DNA of 40,222 nucleotides from an uncultured Pelagibacteraceae bacterium. GTDB taxonomy: Bacteria > Pseudomonadota > Alphaproteobacteria > Pelagibacterales > AG-422-B15. Below the pieces are notes generated by a model, which had not been told where the DNA came from, ran no database searches, and saw only the letters and a program-made list of their open reading frames with translations. Each line of letters opens with the position of its first letter. The stretch's first letter is position 1. Of this stretch, positions 18,048-27,476 are shown in pieces. The DNA lies in NCBI GenBank assembly GCA_902565955.1, contig CACFGR010000004.1, forward strand, positions 1 through 40,222. Direction: 5' to 3'. The position numbers and the translations under genes were made by a program.

Positions 18048-19079
18048 ATGAATTCAGTATTAAGATTCTTAGCAATAGCTGTGATTAGTTTTGTAACAGT
18101 CGGCAGTTCAATCGCTAAAGAAGTCAATTTGTATACGTCAAGGCATTATGATTCAGACGATGCATTATATCAAAAGTTTACGGATGCTACTGGCATCAAA
18201 GTAAACGTTATTTCAGGTAAAGGAAAAGCATTAATGGAAAGACTTGCATCAGAAGGAGCAAATTCTCCTGCTGATGTCTTTATTACTGTTGATGCTGGTA
18301 ATCTATGGAAAGTTCAAAAAGACGGAATGTTCCAAAGTATAAACTCAAATACTATCGATTCAATTGTACCTGAAAATTTAAGAGGCCCAAACAATGAGTG
18401 GGTGGGAATAGCTAAACGCTCTCGAGTGATTTATTATAATCCAGTAAATGTTTCTGCAGAGGATATGGAAGGGCTTACGTATGAAGATCTTTCAGATCCA
18501 AAATGGAAAGGCAGAGTTGCAATAAGAAGTTCTGGCAATATGTACAATCAGTCTTTAGTTGCCTCATTGATTGCTAATAATGGTGTCGATGCTACTGAAA
18601 AGTGGGCACACAGATTCGTAGGCAATTTTGCAAGAAAACCTGAAGGTAATGACAGAGCACAAATTATGGCAGTTGCAAATGGCGAAGCAGATGTTGCTGT
18701 AGCGAATAGTTACTACATTGGTTTGATGTTATCTGGTAAAAAAGGCGAAGAACAGCAAGCTGCTGCCAGAAAAGTTGAACTTCATTTTCCAGGCCAAGAT
18801 GGACGAGGAGCTCATATTAATGTAAGTGGAGCTGGTCTTATGAAAAATGCTCCAAATGCAGGTAATGCTGTTAAGTTCATAGAGTTCTTGCTTAGTGAAG
18901 AAGCTCAAAGTCACATAGTTAATAACACTTACGAGTTTCCTATGCTTGAAGGTGTTGCACCTAGTGATTTAATAGCTCAATTTGGTTCTGGTTTTAAAGA
19001 AGATCAGACTTCAGTTGCAAGCTATGGTGAATTCAATCCTGATGCTGTTAAGTTGATGGATAGAGTTGGTTGGCAATAA
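18048..19079 (+). CDS. Fe3+ ABC transporter substrate-binding protein (FutA/FbpA family)
   Basis: Signal peptide; EVNLYTSRHYDSDDALYQKFTDATGIKV; ADVAVANSYYIGLM; VNVSGAGLMKNAPN. Confidence 0.9.
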   Translation: MNSVLRFLAIAVISFVTVGSSIAKEVNLYTSRHYDSDDALYQKFTDATGIKVNVISGKGKALMERLASEGANSPADVFITVDAGNLWKVQKDGMFQSINSNTIDSIVPENLRGPNNEWVGIAKRSRVIYYNPVNVSAEDMEGLTYEDLSDPKWKGRVAIRSSGNMYNQSLVASLIANNGVDATEKWAHRFVGNFARKPEGNDRAQIMAVANGEADVAVANSYYIGLMLSGKKGEEQQAAARKVELHFPGQDGRGAHINVSGAGLMKNAPNAGNAVKFIEFLLSEEAQSHIVNNTYEFPMLEGVAPSDLIAQFGSGFKEDQTSVASYGEFNPDAVKLMDRVGWQ

Positions 19080-19095
19080 TTTATCGCTAACCAGT

Positions 19096-19174
19096 TTGAG
19101 GTAATTTGGCCACCGTCTCTTCTTCTCATTAGTATCCAAGGTCAAATTACCTCAACTAAATTGAGGTTATATTT
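19096..19174 (+). ncRNA. candidate cis-regulatory RNA leader with alternative hairpins upstream of peroxiredoxin
   Basis: 16-bp stem 19096-19111/19140-19155 (one G-U) versus alternative 7-bp hairpin 19149-19155/19161-19167 that covers the SD. Confidence 0.5.
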
Positions 19175-19708
19175 ATGAATAGATTACCAAATGTAACATT
19201 TAAGATTAGGTCTCAAAATGAATTTGAGACTGGGGAAATGTGTTATCTTGAGGGAGATAAGGCATGGATGTCAATTTCCTCTAGCGATTTATTTTCAGAA
19301 AAAAGAGTTTTAATATTTTCATTACCGGGTGCCTTTACTCCAACTTGTTCATCACAGCAATTGCCTGCATTTGATGAGAAATTTGAAGCTTTTAAAAACT
19401 TAGGAATTGATGAAGTATTTTGTATCTCCGTTAATGACTCATATGTCATGAACGCTTGGAGTAACTATATGGGCGTTAAAAATGTACAAATGATTCCAGA
19501 TGGAACGGGTCAATTTACAAGGATGATGGGCATGCTTATTAATAAAGATCATAATGGATTCGGTATGAGGTCTTGGAGATATGCAGTTGTTGCAAATAAT
19601 ATGGAAATTGAACAGATGTTTATCGAGCCAGGTCTTAATGATATAGGAAATGATGATGATCCTTATATTGAAACAAATCCTGATAATATATTAGAGTTTC
19701 TTAAATAA
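19175..19708 (+). CDS. peroxiredoxin (Prx5/AhpC-TSA family)
   Basis: FSLPGAFTPTCSSQQLPAFDEKF; GFGMRSWRYAVV. Confidence 0.92.
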   Translation: MNRLPNVTFKIRSQNEFETGEMCYLEGDKAWMSISSSDLFSEKRVLIFSLPGAFTPTCSSQQLPAFDEKFEAFKNLGIDEVFCISVNDSYVMNAWSNYMGVKNVQMIPDGTGQFTRMMGMLINKDHNGFGMRSWRYAVVANNMEIEQMFIEPGLNDIGNDDDPYIETNPDNILEFLK

Positions 19709-19733
19709 ATAGTATAGATAACAGCAACTATTT

Positions 19734-21347
19734 ATGAAGTTAGATTTTTGGCAAATAACACCGGTTGCAACATTTGCAATTTTTATTGCTCCAGTATTTA
19801 TTGTGCTATTCAGTCTTGCTGGTGATTACTCTGACAACTGGACACATTTGTATAATCATGTACTTTTTGGTTATATAGAAAATTCTATTTATTTAGTTCT
19901 TGGCGTCTCAATTATGGTTGCCATAATTGGTGTCGGCACTGCCTGGCTAGTCACCAACTATAATTTTACAGGAAAAAATATTTTTGAATGGGCGCTAATT
20001 TTACCACTTGCTGTACCTCCATATATACTTGCTTACACTTTCACTGGCTTATTCGACACCTTTGGTACTGCGAATAATTTAATAAGGGATATATTTGGGC
20101 TCGGTGCAGATTTTATTTTTTTTCCTAAAGTAAGAAATGTTCCTGGAGCGATTGTGGTATTTTCCTTCACTCTATACCCATATGTATATCTCGTAAGCAG
20201 GATGGCCTTTATAAATCAATCTAGATCAATTCTTGAAGCAGGTAGAACTCTTGGACTTGGTAAACTAGAAGTATTTTATAAATTAGCTGTTCCAATGATT
20301 AGACCAGCAATTATTGGGGGCCTCATGCTCGTAGTCATGGAAACTTTATCTGATTTCGGAGCAGTTGATCACTTTGCCATTTCAACTTTTACAACTGGAA
20401 TATTTAGAACATGGTACGGCATGTATGATATTGAAACCGCAAAACAGTTAGCTTCATTGTTACTCATATTTGCAATTCTTTTAATTATATCTGAACGTTA
20501 CACCCGGAAAAATGCTAGATATTCAAATGCCAGCTCAGTCTTTAAGCCGCTTTATTTAACTAGGTTGAAAGGCAGTTCAAATATTATAGCGATATTGATT
20601 TGTTTTGTTCCAATCTTTGTTGGTTTTTTATTGCCTGTGATGGAACTTGGGTATTGGGCATTTAATTACAAGTTAGATTTTTTTAATGAAAAGTTTCTTA
20701 CAACCGCATGGAATACATTTTACTTAGCAATAATAGCAGCTTTCTTATGCAGTTTATTAGCCGTTCTTATAAATTTTTCAATAAGATATAAAAAAAACAA
20801 TTATCTGAAGTTTATGAGCTCCTTTTTAACTGTTGGTTATGCGGTACCAGGTTTGATACTTGCAATTGGCGTTATGCAGCTACTTACATTTTTAGACAGA
20901 AACATGGGAGATTACTATTTTGATTTTGTGCTTACTGGCAGTCTAGTTGGATTAGTTTTAGCTTATATAATAAAATCCTATGCACTCTCAAGCTCTACGA
21001 TTGAAGCTGGATATCAGCGTATAAATATGAGAATTGATGATGTAGCTAAAACACTTAAAACATCTGGTTGGTCACTCTTATCATCAGTTCATTTGCCACT
21101 ATTAAAAACTAGTTTTCTAACAAGCATGGTATTGGTAGTGTCAGAAGTTATAAAAGAACTACCTGCAACGCTTATTTTGAGACCATTTAATTTTGATACA
21201 TTAGCTGTATATACTTATATATATGCAGCAGAAGAAAGAATGTACGATGCTGCTGCACCTTCTATTGCAATAGTTTTGGTGGGGCTCATTCCAATAATAA
21301 TATTGACTAGAATGATCAGAAGTTCTAGACCTGCATCGAGAGATTAA
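19734..21347 (+). CDS. Fe3+ ABC transporter permease (FbpB/FutB-like, fused two-domain)
   Basis: 537 aa multi-TM; two EAA loops (LEAGRTLGLGKLEVFYKLAVPMIRPAI and DVAKTLKTSGWSLLSSVHLPLLKTS). Confidence 0.88.
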   Translation: MKLDFWQITPVATFAIFIAPVFIVLFSLAGDYSDNWTHLYNHVLFGYIENSIYLVLGVSIMVAIIGVGTAWLVTNYNFTGKNIFEWALILPLAVPPYILAYTFTGLFDTFGTANNLIRDIFGLGADFIFFPKVRNVPGAIVVFSFTLYPYVYLVSRMAFINQSRSILEAGRTLGLGKLEVFYKLAVPMIRPAIIGGLMLVVMETLSDFGAVDHFAISTFTTGIFRTWYGMYDIETAKQLASLLLIFAILLIISERYTRKNARYSNASSVFKPLYLTRLKGSSNIIAILICFVPIFVGFLLPVMELGYWAFNYKLDFFNEKFLTTAWNTFYLAIIAAFLCSLLAVLINFSIRYKKNNYLKFMSSFLTVGYAVPGLILAIGVMQLLTFLDRNMGDYYFDFVLTGSLVGLVLAYIIKSYALSSSTIEAGYQRINMRIDDVAKTLKTSGWSLLSSVHLPLLKTSFLTSMVLVVSEVIKELPATLILRPFNFDTLAVYTYIYAAEERMYDAAAPSIAIVLVGLIPIIILTRMIRSSRPASRD

Positions 21348-21349
21348 AA

Positions 21350-22063
21350 ATGGATATAATTCTTGAATTAAAAAATATAAAACATAGCTTCACAAGAGAT
21401 AATGAAGTTTTAAAAGATATTTCTCTACAAGTAAATCGAGGCGAGATAATTACAATCTTAGGGCCATCTGGATGTGGCAAAACTACATTGCTAAGAATCA
21501 TTGCAGGTCTTGAAGAACAATCAGCAGGAACAGTATCGATAGATAATGAACTTGTTTCAGGGCATCTAAATCATGTAAATACTGAGGAACGAAATATTGG
21601 ATTGGTTGTTCAGGAAAGAGCATTGTTTCCACACCTCTCGATTGTGAATAATGTAAAATTTGGAATAAAAGGTACGAATAAAAATAATACCGAGAGAGCT
21701 ATGAGTTTATTAAAGTTATTTAGTGTTGAGAGATATGCAAAAAACTATCCCCATGAAATATCAAGCGGTGAGCAACAAAGGGTTGCATTAGCAAGAGCTA
21801 TGGCGCCAAATCCAAAAATTTTGTTAATGGATGAACCTTTTGGAGCTTTGGATAAGGAATTAAAAGTAAGATTGAGATCTGAAACAAATAAAATTCTTCG
21901 AGATAACCTCACTACAACTATCATTGTTTCTCACGATATTGAAGACGCGCTAGCAATGTCTGATAGAGTTTTAATTATGAAAGATGGTAATTTTGTTCAA
22001 AACGGCAGACCTGAAGACGTCATCTCTATAAGCTCAACCGCATCTCAAAAAAACCTTATTTAA
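21350..22063 (+). CDS. ABC transporter ATP-binding protein (FbpC-like, short)
   Basis: GPSGCGKTTLLRIIAGL; ISSGEQQRVALARAMA; LLMDEPFGALDKEL; no C-terminal regulatory domain. Confidence 0.88.
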   Translation: MDIILELKNIKHSFTRDNEVLKDISLQVNRGEIITILGPSGCGKTTLLRIIAGLEEQSAGTVSIDNELVSGHLNHVNTEERNIGLVVQERALFPHLSIVNNVKFGIKGTNKNNTERAMSLLKLFSVERYAKNYPHEISSGEQQRVALARAMAPNPKILLMDEPFGALDKELKVRLRSETNKILRDNLTTTIIVSHDIEDALAMSDRVLIMKDGNFVQNGRPEDVISISSTASQKNLI

Positions 22064-22089
22064 TTACCTTTTATTTGATGGTAATTTTT
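22062..22089 (+). terminator. weak AT-rich Rho-independent terminator after iron module
   Basis: AATTACC (22062-22068) / GGTAATT (22080-22086), 11-nt loop, then TTT. Confidence 0.45.
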
Positions 22090-22146
22090 AACTTTTACTA
22101 ATAAGGTATTAATATATATATATTATTAGAAATAATTGAGGAACAA

Positions 22147-22329
22147 ATGGGTATTAGTTTTTGGCAAATATTAATCGTTGTAGCGCTTCTTGTTATACTT
22201 TTCGGTAGAGGAAAAATATCTGAATTAATGGGTGACGTAGCTAAAGGTGTAAAAAGTTTTAAAAAAGGCATCAACGACGATGATGAACCAAAGTCAATAA
22301 ATAAATCAGACGAAGACTCCAAAGATTAA
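22147..22329 (+). CDS. tatA: twin-arginine translocase subunit TatA
   Basis: [41 protein letters not shown]. Confidence 0.95.
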   Translation: MGISFWQILIVVALLVILFGRGKISELMGDVAKGVKSFKKGINDDDEPKSINKSDEDSKD

Positions 22330-22344
22330 CCTTAAGTAATTGTT

Positions 22345-22641
22345 ATGTTACCTGGTATCGGAGGAGTAGAGTATCTTGTCATTGCAGCATTAATTATTAT
22401 TTTTGTTGGTCCGAAAGATTTGCCGGCAGTACTAAGAACATTTGGAAGATGGTGGGGCAAAATTAGAAACTTCTCAAGAGAATTTAGATCTAGTATCAAT
22501 GAGATAGCAAAAGAAACAGGTGTGGACGATATTAAGTCTAAAGTTGAAAATACAAATCCCAAAAACTTTACAGACGAGATGCGTGACTCGATAAATAAAA
22601 ATATCATTCAGTCAGAAAATCAGAAAAAAGAAAATGAGTGA
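22345..22641 (+). CDS. tatB: twin-arginine translocase subunit TatB
   Basis: GIGGVEYLVIAALIIIFVGPKDLPAVLRTFGRW; overlaps tatC by 8 nt. Confidence 0.93.
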   Translation: MLPGIGGVEYLVIAALIIIFVGPKDLPAVLRTFGRWWGKIRNFSREFRSSINEIAKETGVDDIKSKVENTNPKNFTDEMRDSINKNIIQSENQKKENE

Positions 22642-23410
22642 TACAAATGAAACACTTGATGAAGGAAAGCAACCTTTAATTCAACATCTTGTAGAACTAA
22701 GAAGCAGACTTATTAAATCACTAATTTTGATTACTGTTATGTTTGTCGTTGCATATATCTTCGCAGACACAATTTATAACTTTTTAGTTCAACCATATGC
22801 CGATGCTGTACAAGGTGAATCTGGCAGAAGGCTTATATTTACTGCTTTACACGAAACCTTTTTTACTTATTTAAAAGTAGCACTATTTGCCTCTATTTTT
22901 GTTTCTCTTCCATTTATACTGATACAAATTTGGATTTTTGTTGCACCTGGTCTTTATCGCAATGAGAAAACTGTTGTTATTCCATATTTAATTGCAACGC
23001 CAATATTATTCTTGTTAGGAGCGGCATTGGTTTATTATTTTATTATGCCACTTGCCATCAAATTCTTTCTATCTTTCGAATCGATTGGTGGCCAAGGAAC
23101 ATTACCAATCCAATTAGAAGCTAAGGTTAATGAGTATTTAAGCTTAATTATGCGTCTAATATTTGCATTCGGTATCAGTTTTCAACTACCAGTTCTTTTG
23201 ACATTATTAGCAAGAGTAGGTTTTGTCAGTTCTGAAGGATTAAGAAAAAATAGAAAGTATGTGATTGTAGGAGTTTTTGCAGTAGCAGCTATTTTAACAC
23301 CACCTGACCCGATCTCCCAAATAGGGCTTGGAATACCAATATTATTGCTGTATGAAATTTCAATATTTGCTGTAAAGTTTATCGAAGGAAAAAAAACTAA
23401 ATCCGAGTAA
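22634..23410 (+). CDS. tatC: twin-arginine translocase subunit TatC
   Basis: QPLIQHLVELRSRLIKSLILI; GISFQLPVLLTLLARVG; AAILTPPDPISQ. Confidence 0.96.
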   Translation: MSDTNETLDEGKQPLIQHLVELRSRLIKSLILITVMFVVAYIFADTIYNFLVQPYADAVQGESGRRLIFTALHETFFTYLKVALFASIFVSLPFILIQIWIFVAPGLYRNEKTVVIPYLIATPILFLLGAALVYYFIMPLAIKFFLSFESIGGQGTLPIQLEAKVNEYLSLIMRLIFAFGISFQLPVLLTLLARVGFVSSEGLRKNRKYVIVGVFAVAAILTPPDPISQIGLGIPILLLYEISIFAVKFIEGKKTKSE

Positions 23411-23413
23411 AGC

Positions 23414-24682
23414 ATGCATGACATTAAGAAAATAAGGGAGAATCCCTCAGATTTAGATGAGTTATTAGCCAAAAGAAAACATCCGCCAGTTTCAAATCAG
23501 ATAATTGAATTAGATGAAAAAAACAGGGAAATTATTGGTGAGCTTCAAGTTATTCAAGAAGAGAGAAACGCCAAGTCAAAGCTTATAGGAGAATATGCAG
23601 CTAATGGAAAAAATGATGAAGCCGCTAAGTTAAAGGCCGAAGTTACAAGTTTAAAAGATAAAATGCAGGAGTTAGAGAATAGTCAAAGAGAAAAACAAGA
23701 AGAACTCAATACTGTTTTATCTTCTTTACCTAATAATCCAGCAGATGATGTGCCGGTTGGAGATGAAAGTTTAAATAAAGAAATTAAGCTGGAAGGCAAC
23801 AAAAAAGAATTTACTTTTACTCCAAAAGAACACGATGAATTAGGCGAAAACCTCAATATGATGAGTTTTGAACAAGCCACAAAAATCTCTGGAGCGAGGT
23901 TTGTTGTACAAAGTGGCTTGATTGCTAGAATGGAAAGAGCAATATCTAATTTTATGTTAGATCTTCATACAAATGAATTTGGATACACAGAGATGAATGT
24001 TCCTATACTTGTTAAAGACCAATCAGTTTACGGTGTAGGACAGCTTCCAAAGTTTAAAGATGATTTATTTAAAACAACTGATGACTATTGGCTTATACCA
24101 ACTGCCGAGGTTCCTCTTAGTAATATGACTAGAGAATCAATTATTGATATTTTAGATTTGCCTAAACGATATGTATCTCATACGCCATGTTTCAGATCTG
24201 AAGCTGGTGCAGCAGGGAAAGATACTAGAGGTATTATGAGACAACATCAATTTTATAAAGTTGAGCTTGTAAGTTTAACATCAGAAAGTCAATCTAAGGA
24301 TGAACATGAAAGAATGTTAAGTTGTGCAGAGGAAGTTTTAAAAAGATTAAATCTTCATTATAGAGTTGTCATATTATCTTCTGAGGATATGGGTTTTGCT
24401 GCACAAAAAACATATGATATTGAAGTATGGTTGCCAGGTCAAAAAGCATACAGAGAAATATCTAGTTGCTCTAATTGTGGAGATTTTCAAGCAAGAAGAA
24501 TGTACTCCCGTTACAAAGAAGGTAAAGAAACTAAATTTTTGCATACATTAAATGGATCAGGTTTAGCCGTAGGACGAACTTTAATATCTATTCTTGAAAA
24601 TTATCAAAACGAAGATGGGACTATTCAGGTGCCAGATGCTCTTATTCCATACATGGGTGGAATAAATCAAATTTCAAATTAA
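23414..24682 (+). CDS. serS: seryl-tRNA synthetase
   Basis: MHDIKKIRENP; FRSEAGAAGKDTRGIMRQHQFYKVEL; EISSCSNCGDFQARRM; LNGSGLAVGRTLISILENYQ. Confidence 0.97.
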   Translation: MHDIKKIRENPSDLDELLAKRKHPPVSNQIIELDEKNREIIGELQVIQEERNAKSKLIGEYAANGKNDEAAKLKAEVTSLKDKMQELENSQREKQEELNTVLSSLPNNPADDVPVGDESLNKEIKLEGNKKEFTFTPKEHDELGENLNMMSFEQATKISGARFVVQSGLIARMERAISNFMLDLHTNEFGYTEMNVPILVKDQSVYGVGQLPKFKDDLFKTTDDYWLIPTAEVPLSNMTRESIIDILDLPKRYVSHTPCFRSEAGAAGKDTRGIMRQHQFYKVELVSLTSESQSKDEHERMLSCAEEVLKRLNLHYRVVILSSEDMGFAAQKTYDIEVWLPGQKAYREISSCSNCGDFQARRMYSRYKEGKETKFLHTLNGSGLAVGRTLISILENYQNEDGTIQVPDALIPYMGGINQISN

Positions 24683-24691
24683 TTCATCTAT

Positions 24692-25516
24692 ATGTCAGTT
24701 ATTAATCTTAATGAAGCAAGGATATTAATTACAAATGATGATGGAATATCTGCAGAGGGTATTAAAATACTAAGAGCTATTGCTAATGAATTTTCAAATG
24801 ATGTCTGGGTAGTTGCACCTGAACATGAAAAAAGTGGTGCGTCACATGCTTTGTCTTTTCAAAACGAATTAACACTTAAAAAATACGAAGAGAAGACATT
24901 TTCAGTTAATGGTACTCCTAGCGATTGTGTTGCAATTGGTATAAGCAATGTTTTAAAAGATAAAAGACCAGATTTAATTCTGTCAGGTATAAATAGTGGC
25001 TGCAATGTTGGAGAGGATGTTACATATTCAGGCACAATTGCTGCAGCAATGGAAGGTTTAATTAGACGCATTCCATCAATTGCAATCAGTCAAAATTATG
25101 AAGCTGGCAAAAAAAATCAAATTGTTTGGGATGCTTCAAAAAAATTTTTAAAAAATATTTTACTTGAACTTACAATTCTTGGCTGGCCAAATAATGTATT
25201 CTTGAATATTAATTTTCCATATTGCACAGCTGATTTAGTTAAAAGTATACAGATAACAACACAAGGAAACAGGGAAACTGACGACTTGATAATTAATGAA
25301 GTTCAGAAGTCAAAATTCAGATTCGGTTTACGAAGGCGGCTTGAAGAAAATGTTAATCTAAGTATTCCCCCACTAAATGAAACAGTTGAGGGATATATGA
25401 GTGATGTAGAGGCACTGGCAGATCATCACATATCAATAACACCTCTTCATTTAGATCTTACGTATCACAAAAGTCTAAGTGATTTAAAAAAAGGTTTAAA
25501 AACTCATCTAAATTAA
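24692..25516 (+). CDS. surE: 5'/3'-nucleotidase SurE
   Basis: ARILITNDDGISAEGI; VVAPEHEKSGASHALSF; SGINSGCNVGEDVTYSGTIAAAMEG. Confidence 0.95.
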   Translation: MSVINLNEARILITNDDGISAEGIKILRAIANEFSNDVWVVAPEHEKSGASHALSFQNELTLKKYEEKTFSVNGTPSDCVAIGISNVLKDKRPDLILSGINSGCNVGEDVTYSGTIAAAMEGLIRRIPSIAISQNYEAGKKNQIVWDASKKFLKNILLELTILGWPNNVFLNINFPYCTADLVKSIQITTQGNRETDDLIINEVQKSKFRFGLRRRLEENVNLSIPPLNETVEGYMSDVEALADHHISITPLHLDLTYHKSLSDLKKGLKTHLN

Positions 25517-25580
25517 TTATTTAGTTCAAAAATATTACCTAAGTATGTATATTGCCTAAGTTATTTTAAAGGAGAATTTC

Positions 25581-25859
25581 ATGGAACAAATGCTCATTCA
25601 ACTAATGCCATTATTCTTAATTTTTGCGATTTTTTATTTTTTATTGATAAGACCTCAGCAAAGAAGAGCAAAAGAACATAGAGAGATGGTTGCTGCTGTT
25701 CAGCGAGGTGACAAGATCGTCAGCTCTGGAGGAGTCAGAGGAAAAGTAGTCAAAGTAATCGGAGATACTGATGTGGAGGTTGAAATATCCTCAGGAGTAA
25801 ATGTTGTAATGATTAAATCAACAATTGCCGAAGTAGAGAAAGTAAATACATCACAATAA
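25581..25859 (+). CDS. yajC: preprotein translocase subunit YajC
   Basis: FYFLLIRPQQRRAKEHREMVAAVQRGDKIVSSGG. Confidence 0.95.
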   Translation: MEQMLIQLMPLFLIFAIFYFLLIRPQQRRAKEHREMVAAVQRGDKIVSSGGVRGKVVKVIGDTDVEVEISSGVNVVMIKSTIAEVEKVNTSQ

Positions 25860-25865
25860 ATTTTC

Positions 25866-27476
25866 ATGCTGTACTTTTCAAATTTAAAAATATTTTCAGT
25901 ATTGTCTGTAATCATAATTACTTTACTTTTTGCTGTTCCCAATTTTTTCGGTAAAGATCAATTAGAAACATTTCCAAATTTTTTTCCTAAGCAACAAGTA
26001 AACCTCGGCTTGGACCTTCAAGGGGGCTCACATTTATTGTTAGAGGTTGATACCGAAGAAATAATAAAGGAGAGAGTAGAAAACCTTAACGCAGACGTTC
26101 GAAGAGTCTTAAAGAAAAACAATCTTAATTATAGTAATTTCAAGGTTTCAAATGAATCCCTAAAATTCATTGTAGAGGGTTTTAATAGCGAAATTCAAAA
26201 AGAAATTTCCGAGCTATCCATGAGTAACACTCAAAATATTCTTGCAATGGGAGATCAAACTAATCTAATTATCACCCAAGAAGAAAATACTGTTCAGATA
26301 AATTTTACTGAAGAATTTATAAAACAATCTGTTTCGAATGCAGTTGCCCAATCGTTAGAAATTGTTCGAAGGAGAATAGATGAACTTGGCACAAGAGAGC
26401 CATCAATACAAAGACAAGGATCATCCAGGATAATAATTCAATTACCAGGCATTGATGACCCAGACCGTATTAAGTCTTTACTGGGCCAAACGGCTAAACT
26501 TACTTTTCAATTAGTTGATACTTCTGTGAATTTCGACCCTTTTAATCCCTCAAAGGCACCAATTGGTTCAGAAATTTTGGCATCTGATGCGGATGAAGAG
26601 TTTAAATACATTGTAAAAAAGCGAATTATGGTTGGAGGTGAAAATCTTGTTGATGCGCAACCCGGTTTTGATCCTCAAACAAATGAACCAATTGTATCTT
26701 TTAGGTTTGATCGTATAGGTGCAACAAAGTTTGGAAGAGTTACACAGCAAAATGTGGGCAAACCTTTTGCGATTGTACTTGATAATAAAGTAATAAGTGC
26801 GCCAGTAATAAGGGAAGCTATTTTGGGTGGTTCTGGTCAGATTTCTGGTGGTTTTGACTCAGAAGAAGCAAATGATCTTGCTATTCTTTTGCGAGCTGGT
26901 GCTTTACCTGCCCCACTAATTATTTTAGAAGAAAGGTCGGTTGGACCTGATCTTGGCGCTGACTCAATTGAAGCGGGTCAATTTGCAGCAATAATTGGTT
27001 TTATTGCTGTCATTATTTTTATGATATTTGTCTATAGATATTTTGGCCTGCTTGCAGATATAGCATTAATTATAAATTTATTTATGGTCCTTGGCGTTTT
27101 ATCTTTGTTTCAAGCAACTCTAACATTACCTGGTATCGCTGGAATAATATTAACAATTGGAATGGCTGTGGATGCAAATGTTCTAATTTTTGAGAGAGTA
27201 AAAGAAGAAATTAGAAATGGATCGAATATGATGAATGCTGTTGAAAACGGGTATAAAAGAGCTTTATCAACTATATTAGATGCAAATATAACAACATTGA
27301 TTGCTGCAATAATATTATTTTTTATGGCTTCGGGGCCAGTGAGAGGTTTCTCTATTACATTGGCTATTGGAATCTTTACATCAGTTTTCACTGCCTTTAC
27401 TTTCACAAGGTTACTAATTTCATTCAACGCTAAAAGATTAAAACCAAATTTTGTAGGTCTAAGTAAAAATGCTTAA
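25866..27476 (+). CDS. secD: protein translocase subunit SecD
   Basis: VNLGLDLQGGSHLLLEVD; AGALPAPLIILEERSVGPDLGADSI; GMAVDANVLIFERVKEE. Confidence 0.97.
   Translation: MLYFSNLKIFSVLSVIIITLLFAVPNFFGKDQLETFPNFFPKQQVNLGLDLQGGSHLLLEVDTEEIIKERVENLNADVRRVLKKNNLNYSNFKVSNESLKFIVEGFNSEIQKEISELSMSNTQNILAMGDQTNLIITQEENTVQINFTEEFIKQSVSNAVAQSLEIVRRRIDELGTREPSIQRQGSSRIIIQLPGIDDPDRIKSLLGQTAKLTFQLVDTSVNFDPFNPSKAPIGSEILASDADEEFKYIVKKRIMVGGENLVDAQPGFDPQTNEPIVSFRFDRIGATKFGRVTQQNVGKPFAIVLDNKVISAPVIREAILGGSGQISGGFDSEEANDLAILLRAGALPAPLIILEERSVGPDLGADSIEAGQFAAIIGFIAVIIFMIFVYRYFGLLADIALIINLFMVLGVLSLFQATLTLPGIAGIILTIGMAVDANVLIFERVKEEIRNGSNMMNAVENGYKRALSTILDANITTLIAAIILFFMASGPVRGFSITLAIGIFTSVFTAFTFTRLLISFNAKRLKPNFVGLSKNA

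Noticed and set aside
22110-22125. 16-bp palindrome TAATATATATATATTA upstream of tatA
   Set aside because: Pure AT alternating tract; low complexity in an AT-rich genome, likely just promoter composition.
27110-27427. 105-aa antisense ORF within secD
   Set aside because: Mirror of a strongly conserved CDS; no RBS or recognizable protein; typical shadow ORF.
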